Source: Castanea sativa
Taxonomy: Eukaryota > Streptophyta > Magnoliopsida > Fagales > Fagaceae
Reading direction: 5' to 3'
Assembly (NCBI RefSeq): GCF_040712315.1
Contig: NC_134013.1
Location: 74,406,001 to 74,470,000, forward strand
Length of the DNA stretch: 64,000 nucleotides
Every line of letters begins with the position of its first letter. Within the stretch, counting starts at the first letter, position 1. The position numbers were made by a program, and so were the translations under genes. Below, piece by piece: positions 44,905 through 58,600 of this stretch. Below the pieces are notes generated by a model. It had not been told where the DNA came from. It made no database searches and worked only from the letters and a program-made list of their open reading frames with translations.

Positions 44905-47900
44905 TTACTGCTAATTAAAAGTGTTCATCAATTTGGTAGGTCAATTATTTGAAGTTTATTTTTAAGCCAAACTAACATGATGCACTTCCAATCAAATGAA
45001 ACCAAATTGTACTCTTAGATTGGGGTGGATCGGCTAAACCACATTTAGTTTTCATTAATGTTGATGCAATTGGTTAAATTTGTTGTAGGTTATAAGGTTA
45101 GGATTAAGTATATGTTTTTTTAAAAAGCAAAATGGATATTTTGAGCTGGGTTTTTTAAAATATTAAGATTTTTTCTAAAATAGGCTAGGCCTATATAACC
45201 CATTGCACATGATATAAAACCAACCAAATCTTCATTATAATAATTCAACAATACAACCATCAAAGAGGTAACAACAAATAATATACTCTATAAAACATGG
45301 AAATAATACAAATAACATCAAAGAAAGCCAATATGAAAATGACACAAACCACTATGACATAAAAGATTTTTAGGTATTTTCTCCATAAAAAAAAAAACAC
45401 AAAAAACAAGGAGAAATTTATTATCTTCGGGAAAATGGGGTTCTACCGAATAGTAGCAAAAATATATATTTTCATTAATTATCTTGATCTTGATTATCAT
45501 TCGGCATCACTAAAACATATTTGAAATTTCATTTTTTAAAACATGTAAAATCAACATATTCACACATGGAAAATGGTGAGATTGAAAGCTTGAGCATTAG
45601 GTTGTGCATTTTAATTGGGCAATGGAAACCCAAAGTTTGAGATGAATAAAAAAATAGAGAATCCATGAGATAATTAAAGAAATGGGAGAATTAAAAAAAT
45701 TTGAAAGCACGAAACTCACTAGTTGTTGTCTGGTTGATTGAGAGAGGAAGAGAGACATGAAAAATAAACTTGGGTTTTTTTCCCCCACAAAACGATAACA
45801 TTTAATGTGTGTATGTGTGTGTATATCAAATTATTGTTTTAGGATCGAGACTAATGCCACCAATAACTAAATTTGATGGTTAGTTTTTTCGTTTCCTAAA
45901 AACAGCCCTACCACCTACTACTTTTTTATATAATAATTTTTTTTGTTAAATATCATTTTACATTTCTGTAGAGAATTATACATAATGAAAATATTAAACT
46001 CAATTCATTGTAAGCTTTTCTTACAAATCAAATGAAAATATTAAACTATTGATTTAAAATTGGGGTTGGTTTCAATTTGATCCATACATTTAATTGTGTC
46101 AATTTAATAATCTTATTCTCTTACTAATTTTATTGTTACCATTTCCATTTAAACAGAGATGAAACTTACTAATGTGGCAAAAGATAATTAACCACACATT
46201 ATTTTTGTTGATATAAACCATACAACATGGTGTCACACCACCTAAGATGGTGTATGTCACCATTCAAATTGTTGTGTTTATTTTTTTTCATATTCTTCAT
46301 TTATTTTGTGGAAGACTTGGGCCAGGTGATCAGTACTGGTCCACCAAACTTAAGCCCAAATACACAAGCCAAAACTAGTATAGGGGATTGGAGCTAGCCC
46401 AAACCCCGTGGGGATGGGCCCAGCCCAATAATAAGTGTATTAGGATTTGGAGAGCAATGTTTGGTGAACTTGTTAGTGTTCAGTTACATCTCGGACAGTA
46501 CGAAATTAACAAGGAAGTAGAGAAGTTCAAATCGGCACCAAACATTAGAAGTGCTTTTAGGAAGTCTTTGCCAAGCATTATTGGCGTCTGGAACAAATTT
46601 CAAGAGAATCCTTAGAAGACATGATGATTCCTTGGGATTCTGAGTGAAAGTGGGATTGAATAGAACTTGACGAAACGGTAACGATTGGAACCCCACTCAG
46701 AAGAGATTATAAAAGGGGAGTGAATGGCTAAAAAAAGGGGTGGAAGAAAAGAGCAAGAAGTAAGTAAGAAGATAGGAGAAGAGTAGACGCAGGAAAAAAG
46801 GATAAAAGAATTGCGGGAGATATACGAGAGATGGTAAGAGAGTAAGTCTGAGAAGGAGAGGATTCTTGGGCTAGAAATCATGACAGTACTTGTAGTTGGG
46901 CTGTTTAGGCTTTGTTTGAGGCTAAATCTGTAAGACTGTGAGGAATCCCACCGACAAATAGATTTGGAGCCCAAATCCACTTCCATAACTATTTAAGTCA
47001 GCAGGATTGGGGCACCACATATTTTATTCTTTCCTTTTGTCTTCTCCCTCGCTCTCTCTCAACACCCGACTCTCAATTAGTGACACATAATCCAACTCAT
47101 GTCCATTTATCAAAACTCTAACAAAAACTAAACCTAGCTAATTTTCTTTAACGAAAACATTTCACACCAAAGCCACCACACACGACAATCAATAGAAACC
47201 TAGAATTACACCCAACATAAGCCACCGCAAATTATTCTTAAAAATGTGCGCATGTGCTTGGCCAAACCTACACTTACAAACCACCAAACACACTTGTCAT
47301 GAATAATTGAAAAAGTTAGCCACATATGTACTAAACCCCAAAATAATTCATCAAGTAACAATATAGGCTCCTTATAGGTATTTATATGGTTTATGTTGAT
47401 ATAGTATATGTCTAACATAAGACTCAGTACACGGTTGTACAACCCACATTCATATCTAAATAAGTATCAATCCAAACAATATTTGGTATTATAATCTCCC
47501 CTACCTATACCTCTGATGTCTTCTTTAAGGTTTATGTCACATAGTGTCGTGAGCCACATGGTGCTACTTGGCTTTGATAGCATTTTTCACAATTCATGGA
47601 CATGCTCCAAAAGAACTAATCAAGTTACAATTAAACTCATCATAATTGTTTGTATATCTCATATTGACCTAGCAAACACCTAATATGAGACTTAGCACAT
47701 AACCGCATAACACACACTCATACAATCTAATCCAATCAAATGCATTTAGTATGAGATATTACAAAACTCAACCTCAAAATCACCAAAAATCAAGCAATCG
47801 ACCCATAAACCAAATCACCCAAATTCTAACATCAATAATCTATTCAACACAATGAACAATCATGTTTCACTAGTCTAAAAAACCCATTATATTTTCCCCA

Positions 47901-48265
47901 ATCAAACTCCCCTAAAACTGAGGCTAGATTTATCCATCATACCCAGAAGACTTAGACACTGTTAATTACCATAACACCCTCAACCCATTAATCTTTAAAA
48001 TCAACTCCAAAGCCACCACATAAAGGCAAACTATATAACTATAGATCCCTAACTTATAGCTAACCATACTCCCCTACCAAACTCAGATAGTTGAGATCTC
48101 CACTCTTTCTTTATCTCTCTCCTTGCAAAAATAGCCACGAATTTTGGTATTGTTACTCTACAATTTTGAGATTCCTTTGTTAAATATTCTAATGCTCTTT
48201 GCTAAGTCGTCATTGATTTCAAAGACTATGTCCCATTCAAAATAAATAAATAAATAAATAAATAA

Positions 48266-48309
<44 letters not shown>

Positions 48310-48440
48310 TGGACGATTGGTTTGGACTAGGTTGATCACATGATTGAGAAAACTTAAGTTTAAGATTTAATGCGGCAAAGTAGAGAAGGGTGAGGGAGAA
48401 TGCGACGCCCTAAAGTTGGTAAGGTTTTGGTATAAAGTGA
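44905..48440. other. Intergenic DNA without a recognised gene
   Basis: AT-rich DNA with short frames only. The stretch 46315-47075 has LTR-like texture (GCCCAATAATAAGTG; a TATA-like GATTATAAAAGGGG; CTCGCTCTCTCTCAACACCC), but no flanking duplication could be found, so it is not called. An (AATA)n-(TA)n compound microsatellite lies at about 48239-48305. Confidence 0.5.
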
Positions 48441-48455
48441 GATTATGAGAAGAAA

Positions 48456-49010
48456 AAGGGAAAAAAATTATCAACCAGATTAAAGCAAACTAATCACTAT
48501 GTGGGACTTATGATTTTTTGGATTTGAAAACAAAAAACTATATTCAAATCAAGGAACCAAACAAGTTCTTAATATTTCAGCTGTCACATTTCAAATTTTA
48601 TTAATGTTTTGTTGATGTTGATAATTCGATAGTTGAGGAGAGAGAATTTGAATCTTGAATGTCTCTGTTGAATATACCAAGAGGTGTCAACTGGCTTAGT
48701 TATAAGGCTCTTGACTTCATCCATGTTTTAGAGGCAAAGAAAACATTAAAATCAATTCAAAAATAAAAGGATTAATTGACACAATTATGTTGAACCACCA
48801 AATTGAAACCAACCCCAATATTGGAACACCACCGTAAATGTATTTTCACAAATAATAAATAAAAAATCCAAAAGACCATAACAATGCTGGGTATCTTTGA
48901 GTTTGGGATTTTTTGGTGTAAAATTAGGACTTGGGACCCTCTCTGACCATAAGAACTTGTCTTAAAATTTCGCTGACCCATCGTGACACCAATTCCTAAA
49001 ATAATAAGTA
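48456..49010. repeat. Dispersed duplicate block, copy A
   Basis: It contains TGTGGGACTTATGATTTTTT, AATCAAGGAACCAAACAAGT, GACACAATTATGTTGAACCA and AAGAACTTGTCTTAAAATTT, all of which recur in the same order at 51900-52460 (copy C) and partly at 51300-51859 (copy B). The block is non-coding and 3 kb from its copies. Confidence 0.8.
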
Positions 49011-49899
49011 AAATACAATTAATACCCATGAGGTTTGGGGTAATGCTAAGCACATCCAAGACAATCAGAAAATAACCAAATTGGTCCGTAAACACAAACA
49101 ACTTGTAACTCCATTTGTGTGCTTTACCCTAAAACTAATTCTACACAGTAGCTTTCCATTTCCAATTGCAAGTTCAAAAAGCAATACCCAAAAAGGTTGA
49201 TTTGTTCCTACCAACTTAAATGCAAATGCAAATGCAAATGCAAATGTATTCTAAATGAAATGAAAATGCTAGATAATTTTTTTCTAATTGTGACATTTTA
49301 GTCCAACATGCTTTACATCATTTGTTGCTTTTTCCAAGAGGACCAAGACCAATAAGTTTTCTTAATATAAACCAAAATAAATGTTAACTTTCCCAATTTA
49401 TGGTTGTTCTTCAATCTTCAACAAGTTCAGACACAATATTTTAAATTTTTACAAAAGAAAAAAATTCAAATGGAGCAAAGAGAAAAAGAACTTTTTGTGA
49501 AATTCTTAATTTGAAGGAGATATGCAAATAAGTTTTTGATTTCGTAATATAGCTAAAATTATAGCAATCGAAGAAGTATGACTTGAAAAAGAGCTACTTT
49601 ATTTTTTATTGGTAGTTCTAATATGTTTTTGTTTCTTTTGTAGGTTGCACTTTCAACAATCTGACTCTTTAGCTTGGAAATTTCGAATTTTTTGGTGTGA
49701 ATTTTTCAAAATATATATTTTTTGTTTCTAAGTTATAGTTTTAGAATGTTTTAACATTTTTCCTTTTTAATTCTAATTGAATGCCAAGAAACTCAATTAC
49801 TGAAATAGTAAGTCCTAAGAGAGGAAAGTGACTATTCTTATAATTGTGTTTAAGGCCACTTTATATCTTAGTTATTGATCTTTACCTTTTCAAACTTTG
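49011..49899. other. AT-rich DNA with a hexanucleotide repeat
   Basis: About five (TGCAAA) units lie around 49218-49246. No gene is recognised; the right end runs into the MULE transposase remnant. Confidence 0.6.
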
Positions 49900-51300
49900 T
49901 TTTATAGATATCGAAGGTAGCAGCATCAACTATGTTTGCTTTGGTTGTCCATCACGGTCCAAGAACATCGATCATTCGTGATGTTGATATGGATCGGTAT
50001 TCATGTATGGATATGTGTCAAGATGTATTGCACTTGTGGACTTGCGTATATACATAGGCACAAACATCAACACCAAGTGTGAAATACTAAATATAATGGA
50101 CATCATGAATGTGAAAAATGATGCTAATATGCTACATATGTTTGATGCACATGAAGATGACAAGTGTCGTAAAATCAAAATTTATGTCTTATTTGCACTT
50201 AATGAGTGTCAAATGGCTTAGTATACTACTTCTCAACCCACTCAAGAACAAGCTATACTTGGTAAGACTTCTTTATCTAAAGATCTTGATTTTAGTGATA
50301 TTTTTGGCAATGATCTGTTGGCTGGTGCTGTTATGAATGTTAACCATGAAATTTATGCTGTTAAGGGGAAAGAGGTTGATGATGAAATGCAATTGGCATT
50401 GGATAGTGTTCTTGAGGATTTTGATATTCTTGCTCCTATGGGTGTAGAGTTTCTTTTTTTTTTTTTTTTTCTCTGTAGAAGAATTTCATATTAGTGCTTT
50501 TGATGAAGAACGGCAAGTTAGAAGCGATGATGAAACTGACAGTGATAGTGAGTGTGAACTAGATGAGTAAATTACTAATGATATGAACTAATGATATGAA
50601 ATAGATGAGTAAACTGGTAATGAGAGTGAGTATGAACTAGATAAGTATGTGACTGAGGAAATTTCATAAGGCGATGATGGTGGCCTCTCAGAATATGGCT
50701 ATGAAGAAGTTCATGAGGATGAGTATGATTCTGATGTTGAACATAAAGCGTATTCATGTGATATAGCTATTCAAGGAAGAAGTTTCATGGTAGAAGAGGA
50801 TTCAATAAGGCTAGAAAATGACATGGTAATTACTAATGTGAATGAGCTTAGGGAAGCACTAAGGGATTTTGCAATTCAAGAAGGGTTTGGCACTTGTTAG
50901 GGTGAAAAATGATAAAGTTAGAGTGACCACACATTGTGCTAGTGATGGATGTCCATGGTGGTTCATGCTTTTATAGCACCCAATGAGGTTACATTTAGGA
51001 TCAAGACCTACAATTCACAACACAAATATATTAAGTCAAAAGTCCACTTGGATTGTAGGAAATTAAGGAGCAAATTTTATGTTGACCTTGACTTGAGGTA
51101 TTCTAGTATGCAATAAGATTTGCTTGAGAGGTATGGAGTTCAAGTAAGCCAAAAGAAGTTATATCGAGCAAAGAGAAAAGATACAGAAGAGGATTATGGT
51201 AGCCATGCTAGGTCTTCTAAGAAAATACCAATATATGTTAATGTGGTCTTGGAAACCAACCTTGGTAGTATAGCAAAAAACTGTAGGGTGAAAGGAGAAG
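49900..51300 (+). pseudogene. MULE (MuDR-type) transposase remnant, N-terminal half
   Basis: Pieces in several frames follow each other on +. An acidic region comes first (DLDFSDIFGNDLLAGAV, SEYGYEEVHEDEYDSD), then FMVEEDSIRLENDMV and NELREALRDFAIQEGF. After a shift come VRVKNDKVRVTTHCASDGCPWW, with the zinc-binding C..C expected in the MuDR DNA-binding domain, and after further stops LLERYGVQVSQKKLYRAKRK, SHARSSKKIPIYV and ETNLGSIAK. This is the order of the N-terminal region of plant MULE transposases. The catalytic DDE domain is not found; the sequence passes into the duplicated non-coding block at about 51262-51300. It is badly decayed, with many stops and frame changes. Confidence 0.75.
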
Positions 51301-51859
51301 ATAAAAAAAAAAAAAATGATCAACAAGATTAAAAATCATGTGAGACCCATGATTTTTTGGATTGGAAAACAAAAAATTGTTTTCAAATCAAGGAACCAAA
51401 CAAATTCTTAATCTTCAATTTGCCACATTTAAAATTATGTCCATGTTTTGTTGTCATTGATAATTTGATAGTTGAGATAGGAGAATTTGAATCCTGGATG
51501 TTTTTGTTGGAAATACTAAGTGTGCGTTTGACTTTAGATTAAAAAGTTAGCTCATTTTATTATTTAACTTATTTTTGCTATTATTCATGGGCCCACTGCA
51601 CTTTTTGATACTATTTATGGGTCTCACTGTACTATTTTAGCTAACTTTTACTTTTATCTACAGTACTTTCAGCAAAAAATTTTAGTTTCAGCAAAATAAA
51701 CAAATCTCAAGCAGGCCATAAGAGATGCCAACCGATTGACTTATAAACTTTTTGACTTCGTCCATGCTTTAAAGGTAAAGAAAGCATTGGATTCAGTTTA
51801 ATAGTAAGAGGAATATTAAATCAACACAATTATGTAGAACCACCAAATTGAAGCCAACC
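51262..51859. repeat. Tandem duplicate unit, copy B (with a MITE insertion)
   Basis: It begins inside the MULE remnant with TTGGTAGTATAGCAAAAA and repeats from 51860, a period of 598 bp. The rest matches copy A. A 199-bp MITE (51520-51718) interrupts it. Confidence 0.75.
51520..51718. mobile_element. Harbinger-type MITE, 199 bp
   Basis: It begins GTGTGCGTTTGACTTTAG and ends CTCAAGCAGGCCA, with TAA on each side (51517-51519 and 51719-51721). The duplicate copy C lacks it: there ATACTAAGAAGTGCC reads through the site. This serves as an empty-site control. The terminal inverted repeats are weak. Confidence 0.65.
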
Positions 51860-52460
51860 TTGGTAGTATAGCAAAAAGCTGTGGGGTGAAGGGAGAAGAT
51901 AAAAAAAATGATCAACAAGATTAAAAACCATGTGAGACCCATGATTTTTTGGATTTGAAAACAATTTTACCCATATTTTTTGGATTTGAAAACAAAAAAT
52001 TGTTTTCAAATCAAGGAACCAAACAAATTCCTAATTTCCATTTACCACATTTGAAATTCTGTCAATGTTTTGTTGTCGTTGATAATTCGATATTTGAAAT
52101 AAGAGAATTTGAATCTTAGATGTTTTTGTTGTAAATACTAAGAAGTGCCAACTGATTGAGTTATAAAATTCTTGCCTCCGTCCTTGCTTTAAAGGCAAAG
52201 AAAACATTGGATTCAGGTTAACAATAAGAGGAGTATTAAATTGACACAATTATGTAGAACCGTCAAATTGAAGCCAACCCTAACAATATGGGAACACAAT
52301 TTATTTTAGCAAATAAAAAAAGAAAATCCAAGGGACCAGAACAGTGCTGGGTGTTTATGAGTTGGGATATTTTATGAGGGTAAAGTTGGCAATTGGGACC
52401 CACTCCGACCGCAAGAACTTGTCTTAAAATTTCTCGGGCTCATTGACACCAATTCCTAAA
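51860..52460. repeat. Tandem duplicate unit, copy C
   Basis: It follows copy B directly and matches it and copy A (CATGTGAGACCCATGATTTT; GACACAATTATGTAGAACCG; CAAGAACTTGTCTTAAAATT). It includes a short local doubling of TTTTTTGGATTTGAAAACAA near 51945-51995. Confidence 0.75.
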
Positions 52461-52559
52461 TAATTAAGGCTAGGATGCTCTACACCAATGCTTATTAAAA
52501 TAACCTACACCTCCTCTTCACGCGCTACACGTAACCTACATCGCTATCGTGTGTATCTG

Positions 52560-52787
52560 GTTTCACGTGCACCGCCTTTCCCATCCTTGCTTCTCTTTCT
52601 CTCTCTAACACAAACCCACACACACCCACCCCACCCAAGTCACGACCATCAATTCTTTTATAGCCATCGTCTTCCTTTCATTCATAGCCTCCATACGTTC
52701 AAAGTTTCAATCTTGTTCAACTTTTGTGCACCGCCTTTGTGATCGTTCGTCTCCTAGTACAAATTTAAGTTCATCTAACAAGCCAAG
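52560..52787 (+). other. Probable 5'UTR exon of the kinase gene
   Basis: A C/T-rich leader (TTGCTTCTCTTTCTCTCTC; CACACACCCACCCCACCC) ends at a good donor, CCAAG|GTACGTG, at 52787/52788. The acceptor TTTGTCAG at 55563 precedes the kinase start codon at 55641. The 2.8-kb 5'UTR intron and the transcription start are inferred; no transcript evidence is available. Confidence 0.5.
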
Positions 52788-53689
52788 GTACGTGTTTTGT
52801 AAAGGTTTTTTAGTTTCTCAATCATCAATTTTTTTTTTATTTTTTTTGGGGGTGATTTGGCAGTTGTAGCAAATTACAACCTACCCATTATTTCATATTT
52901 TGTCAATGATGATGAATAATAATAATATATATTTTTAAATATTTTTGTACTGAAGGTGCATTGGTATGTGTGAATCTGTATGTGGGTGTTGATGTTTTTG
53001 GGGCTTTTGTGGGTGTATGAGTGAGTGTGTGATGTGTTTGTTTGGATTTTTTGGATGATCGGCTGATTGGTGGGTGAAGAAATTGAGGTGGGCTTTGTTT
53101 ATATTGGTATCATTTTGGATTTTTTTTTTTTTGATGGTTTATGGATTAGGCTTTTAGAATTTAGAGCTTAATTCCTTTTTGTATGATTGAGATTTTTGCA
53201 TTAGAAACTGATGAGTTAATCATTGCATTTGAGTTTTTGGCTAACTGATGAAGATCAAAGAAGTCATAGCTTTAAAAAAAAAAAGGGTCTTCTGGATAGA
53301 ATTTATAGTTTTAGCTTGAATCTAGCTAAGTTTGACGTATATTTTCTATGTGGATATAGCTTGCAAATTGCAATATGACACCAGTGAACCGGATTCTGTC
53401 TTAATTGTTTTTGTTAAGAGAAAAAGAATGAAATGACGAAATAGGAAGCAACTGCAAATGCAAAAGGCAATAAAATTGAAAACAGGAAAGATGAGGAGGA
53501 GCACTCAGCCGAAGTCAACCATCAATCCATGTGAATGTGGTGTGTAAAATGAGCAGTGCTTCATCCCTACCTGCTATTGTTGCTTCCAAATCTATCATGT
53601 CAGCCACAAGCAACTTGATGACAGAGTTTGGCATGACTGAATTTTTGAAAGTAATAGAAATTTTCAGGTTTAAGAAATTACTGAGATTT

Positions 53690-54955
53690 TCTTTGAAGAG
53701 GCATGGGGGAGGATGGAAAATACATTTGGTGGATTGGAAGCTTAGCTGGTGTATTCTCTGCTGTGTGCTGGGCCTTGGGTATTGGAAGTTGAGTTCTTTC
53801 AAATATGTTTTGTTAGGAAAATGGTTATGGTGGCTTAGTCTTGGGACTGATAATTTGTGGAAATGATTGGTGGTGGTGAAATATGGGGAGAAGGAAGGAG
53901 AATGGGCTCTAAACTATGTTTGTTACTTACATAGGGTTGGAATTTGGAAGGAAATTAGGGAAAGTTGGGAAACTTTTTCTAGATACATTACATTCATAAC
54001 TGGGGATGGAAGAAAAGTGCAGTTCTGATTTGATGGGTTGTGCAAGGACAAGGCATTAATAGATATATTTAAAGAGTTTTTATGAATAGCAGTACACACA
54101 ATGGCAATGGTATGTGATTATATGGAGATTAGCTTTCCCTGTGGAGGGGAGGGAATGCTAAAAATTGGAGTCCCGCTTTTGTGAGACCAGTGTAGGATTG
54201 GATTTGTAATCTGTTAATTCTCTTTTCAACTTGCTATATTTTGTTAAGATAGAGTGGAGTGGAGGATAGGGTATGTTGGAAGCTGGACAGGCAGGTAGGT
54301 AGTTTTACAACCAGGTCTTATCATGAGGTTTTGAGAGGGAATAATGGTTCAGCTATTTGGAGACCAGAGACAATACCATGAGTGGCTTTGTTAGTATGGA
54401 ACAGCTTTGGGGAAAATTCTCACAGTTGACTATCATGTTAAATGTGGGATGACAGTGGAGTGCTGGTGTATTATGTGCAAATGAAGTAAGACTATAGATC
54501 ATTAGTTTTACCTTTCTCATTTGCTAGGGAGCTTTGTACCTTCATATTTGTACTGTTTGGAGTTGATTGGGTGATGCCTAGTTTAAGGATCTGCTGCATT
54601 GCTGGAGAAGGATGCTTAAGTTTTTTACAGCTAGTGTTTGGAATGTTGTTCCATTATGCCTCATGTGGGCATTATGGCAGCACAGAAATAGACAGACATT
54701 TGACATTTGAGGGGGGGGGGGGGATGTCGGTTGTGAGCATAAAGTTGTTAGCACTTTGTTTGATTGGGCATCATTAGATGAAAATGAACCCTTTTGTTTT
54801 GTAGAATTTTTCAATTCGTTGCATATGTAATTGATCACAAGTTGATATTTGAGTCTATGGCTGTATACAACTACCCCCATGCTTTGTAATTATTTTTTTA
54901 ATTAATGCCATATTCACTTTTCATTCAAAAAATAAATAAATAAAAGAAAGAGAAA
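53690..54955 (+). pseudogene. LINE (L1-type) 3' remnant in the 5'UTR intron
   Basis: Fragments such as LLGKWLWWLSLGTDNLWK, VKYGEKEGEWALNYV, RVGIWKEIRESWETFSRYI and GDGRKVQF match the reverse-transcriptase C-terminal/zf-RVT region of plant L1 elements. Further on, SVWNVVPLCLMWALWQHRNR is the conserved WR..N-type stretch. The segment ends in an A-rich tail (AAAAAATAAATAAATAAAAG at about 54926). Many stops show that it is old. It lies between the probable 5'UTR exon and the first coding exon of the kinase. Confidence 0.7.
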
Positions 54956-55640
54956 AAGCTAAGACCAAATATTTAAAGTGCATGCCATTTTGTCTTATGT
55001 GGGCATCATATTTTCAGTTTGAAGTCTTAATTTCAAGGATTATGCTTCTATGCAATCAAACTCAAGTTCACATCTCCTCTGGAAACTAGTAGCCCATTTG
55101 ACTTTTTTGAATAAAATAGAGCTCCTTGGCTATTCACCATGATTTTAAACAATACTATGGGCCTTCTTTCTCAAACTAGCTCTTAAGTTTGGCTGAATAT
55201 GAGTTATCTTTTTTGGTCATTTATGTACTTTGTTTCCCTTTATGGATGAAAAAATTGTGTTACAATGGATTTAACAATGTGTTACAATATTTAGATTCAA
55301 TGAAGGACATTGAATATTGAGAGGGAAAATCAAAGGTTTAAGTAAAAACAGACTGTTTTGGCTAAATATCCAAGTAATCGCTGAAAGTGTAAAAGTGACC
55401 ATTTTCTAAATTAAATGGTTACAGGTTACCTCAAGATGGTTTGTTCATTTTTATTTTCGATTTTATCATATGATAAATTATTAATTGTCCCACAAGCTTA
55501 AGCTATTATGAAAGGGTGAATTTAATCACTTAACCATCTTTTTACATCATATTTATTTGTCAGGTTAAATTTCAATTATATTAAGTTCTTTGGGGTTGGA
55601 GAGGAAGGTAGAAAAAAATTTCCCTTTGCATGGGAAAAGA

Positions 55641-58600
55641 ATGCCGGATTTGAGAAGTGGAGTTCGGCGATCAAAGAGGGTCAATAATGTCCAAGAGAAT
55701 GCTGATGTTGTAGTTCCAGCTGTTTGTCCTGGTGCTGGAAAAGGTAAAACGAAGCTTCAGTTCTGAACTCAACTTTGTGAAATCCAATTACCCCAGTGTT
55801 TCTTTTATTCCAATCCAGGTCCAGCTGGTAGAGGCAGAGGTAGAGGGTTTAGAACTATGAATCAAGGTAAGAATGCCAAGCCTCTTGGTACTGGAGCTGG
55901 TGGCCGGGGACGTGGGGCTTTGGATTTACCAGGGAGAGAGGTGGTTGCCATTCAGGATGAGCCGGTGATTCAGAAAAGTGCGGAAAAATTAGCTGCTGCT
56001 GGAAAGGAGGGAAGCACAAGTCCACTTCCTGAAAGAGTAATATTTTTAAAGCCCTTCTGCTTTCAATCTGTATGCATAAAATTGTGATTGCTATTTTTCT
56101 CTAGCTTCACCTGTACCTATCAATGATTGTATATACATGTCAACATACTTATATCCCCCATAGTTGTTTTTACTTTTTAATATCTGCATTGTGTATTATT
56201 TTTAAGTTTAACCGGATTAGCATTAGCACCTTCAAAATGAATTGCAAAATAATCTAGGTAACTTTATTAAGTGACCTGGCCTAGCAACAAATTTTGCCCC
56301 ATTTACCTAGTTTTTTTAAGCTCACCAACTTTGAGGGGAGACTCTTGGAGGTGCTAAGTGGGGTATCTTTACTTCAAAGAGGTCTTCTTGCTTTGAGACA
56401 CTGGTAAATTGACTTCTACAAAATTATGCTGCCGAATTTTTTTATGCTTTCTTTAAAGGATAAAGTTTTCCTTTAAACCAGGACTAGGTTGAAGGAATCT
56501 CTTTGAACCTATTATGCGGTGGTTCATAAGACCATCTTTGTGTATTTTAATCACATGATTCATTAAATCATTTAAACAAGCCATATGATTATTAAATAGA
56601 TAAACAATACATGTGGATGCTCATTTGAGGTGCTATGTAGTGGGTGGAGGAACTTTCCTCCAAACTACTTTGAAGGAAAATGTTGTTAGACCTTTTTAAC
56701 TTACATTTTAAAGATGGTGTAACAGTTATTGTGGAAAAAAATAAAATGTCTTTCTTGAAAATTTCCAAGAAAGTGTACATGTTTTTCACTTATCATATCA
56801 TATATTTTAAAATACATTCAATATGTACTTATTAATGATATGAATTGTTTTGCATAAAATGTACATTTTCTGATGCATGCTTGTACTTATTACATTAAGA
56901 TATTAACAACTTTGTGTTACCTGTGTACATTGTCTCCATGCCTATCATGTATTACAACATGTCTTTTGAAGGAATAACAATTTTTTTTTCTTTTTCAATT
57001 TGTCATTTTCAGGTTCAGGTTGGTAAGTCCCCAGTGTACAAGTTAGATAGAAAGCTAGGCAAAGGGGGTTTTGGGCAAGTATATGTTGGAAGAAGAGTGA
57101 CCGGTGGTGCAGGGCGCTCTGGGTCTGATGCCTCTGAGGTTTATTCTCTTGTGCATCCTTAGTATACCTGTGTAAATTTCTGAAGGTAGTTGTTTCTTCT
57201 GCTAATGGCGATATCCTGTACTCTTTTGTAGGTTGCTTTGAAATTTGAGCATCGAAAAAGTAAAGGATGCAATTGTGCTCCTCCTTATGAGTGGCAAGTA
57301 TATAGGTAAGTTAATTCTTACTATGATACTATTTTTTGAACTCTGATATGTATGATGTGACTAATCTTTCTTTTCAATTACCATAAAGCACTCTTAATGG
57401 ATGCTATGGACTACCCTTGGTCTATTACAAAGGTCAACAAGGAGACTACTATATCCTAGTGAGTACTTTGCTAGCACCATTTATTTTTGAATGTCTATGT
57501 ATGTTGAACCTGCTAACTGTCATTTATACATGATCATTCCTGATTGCAAATGTAGGTGATGGACATGCTAGGCCCTAGTTTATGGGATGTCTGGAACTCT
57601 AGCAACCAGTCGTAAGAAAAGTTTAATGCTTCTTGAATTTGTTTTCCTCCCAATTATGAAGTTCTAGTGTTCAATACTTTGTTTTATCTCTTATCGTCCT
57701 TACTCCCCACACAGGTTGTCCGTAGAGATGGTTGCTTGTATAGCAGTGGAGGCAATATCAATTCTAGAGCAGCTTCATTATAAAGGGTACCTTGCAACTT
57801 TTTGTCTTTTCTTTTCTCTGTATCTTCTTTGGGGCTAATAATATATTCATAATTATTGGGTTTCTACTCCAGTTTTGTACATGGAGATGTTAAGCCAGAG
57901 AATTTTTTGCTTGGTCAGCCTGGAACACCTAATGAAAAGAAGTTGTATCTTGTTGATCTTGGTTTGGGTATGTCTTTTCTGTTAGAAAATGTAACAACCC
58001 TTAATAGACATCTGGATATGCATCTATACTTTTTGGTATTCTGGGTGTAATTGTAATTGGTCTATTTCTCATTCAGCTTCAAGATGGAAGGATGCTTCTT
58101 CTGGTCGTCACGTTGATTATGACCAGAAGCCCGATGTTTTCAGGTGACTACATGCCTCATTAAGGGTGTTTTTCTTTCAGTGGAGGATCAGATTGTGAAT
58201 ATGGTTCTAGAAACTCCTTAATCTTGCTTTCAAATACCCAAGGAAACAAACCTTGCTTGAGAACAATTCTGTAATATATCAAAACAAAGGAAAAAGCCTG
58301 CTTATTGTTCTAGAAATCCTTATTTCAGTGATAAGCTGGCATAAGTGGTTCAAAATCTTATTTTTCTCATATTAAGCCTTTTATTCTATTTTATTTATAT
58401 TATATTTGTGCCTCTTCTAACTCAAAATATATATTTTTCAGATCAAGTGCACATATAAGCTGTATATTGACACAACTCAATTTGTCTTACGCTTTTGACA
58501 GGGGAACCGTTCGTTATGCAAGTGTACATGCTCATTTGGGTAGGACAGGGAGCCGAAGGGATGACCTTGAGTCATTAGCATATACCCTAATATTTCTCCT

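Noticed and set aside
46315..47075. Possible solo LTR with a TATA-like and polyadenylation-like layout
   Set aside because: No TG...CA ends with matching 5-bp duplications could be read, so boundaries would be guesses.
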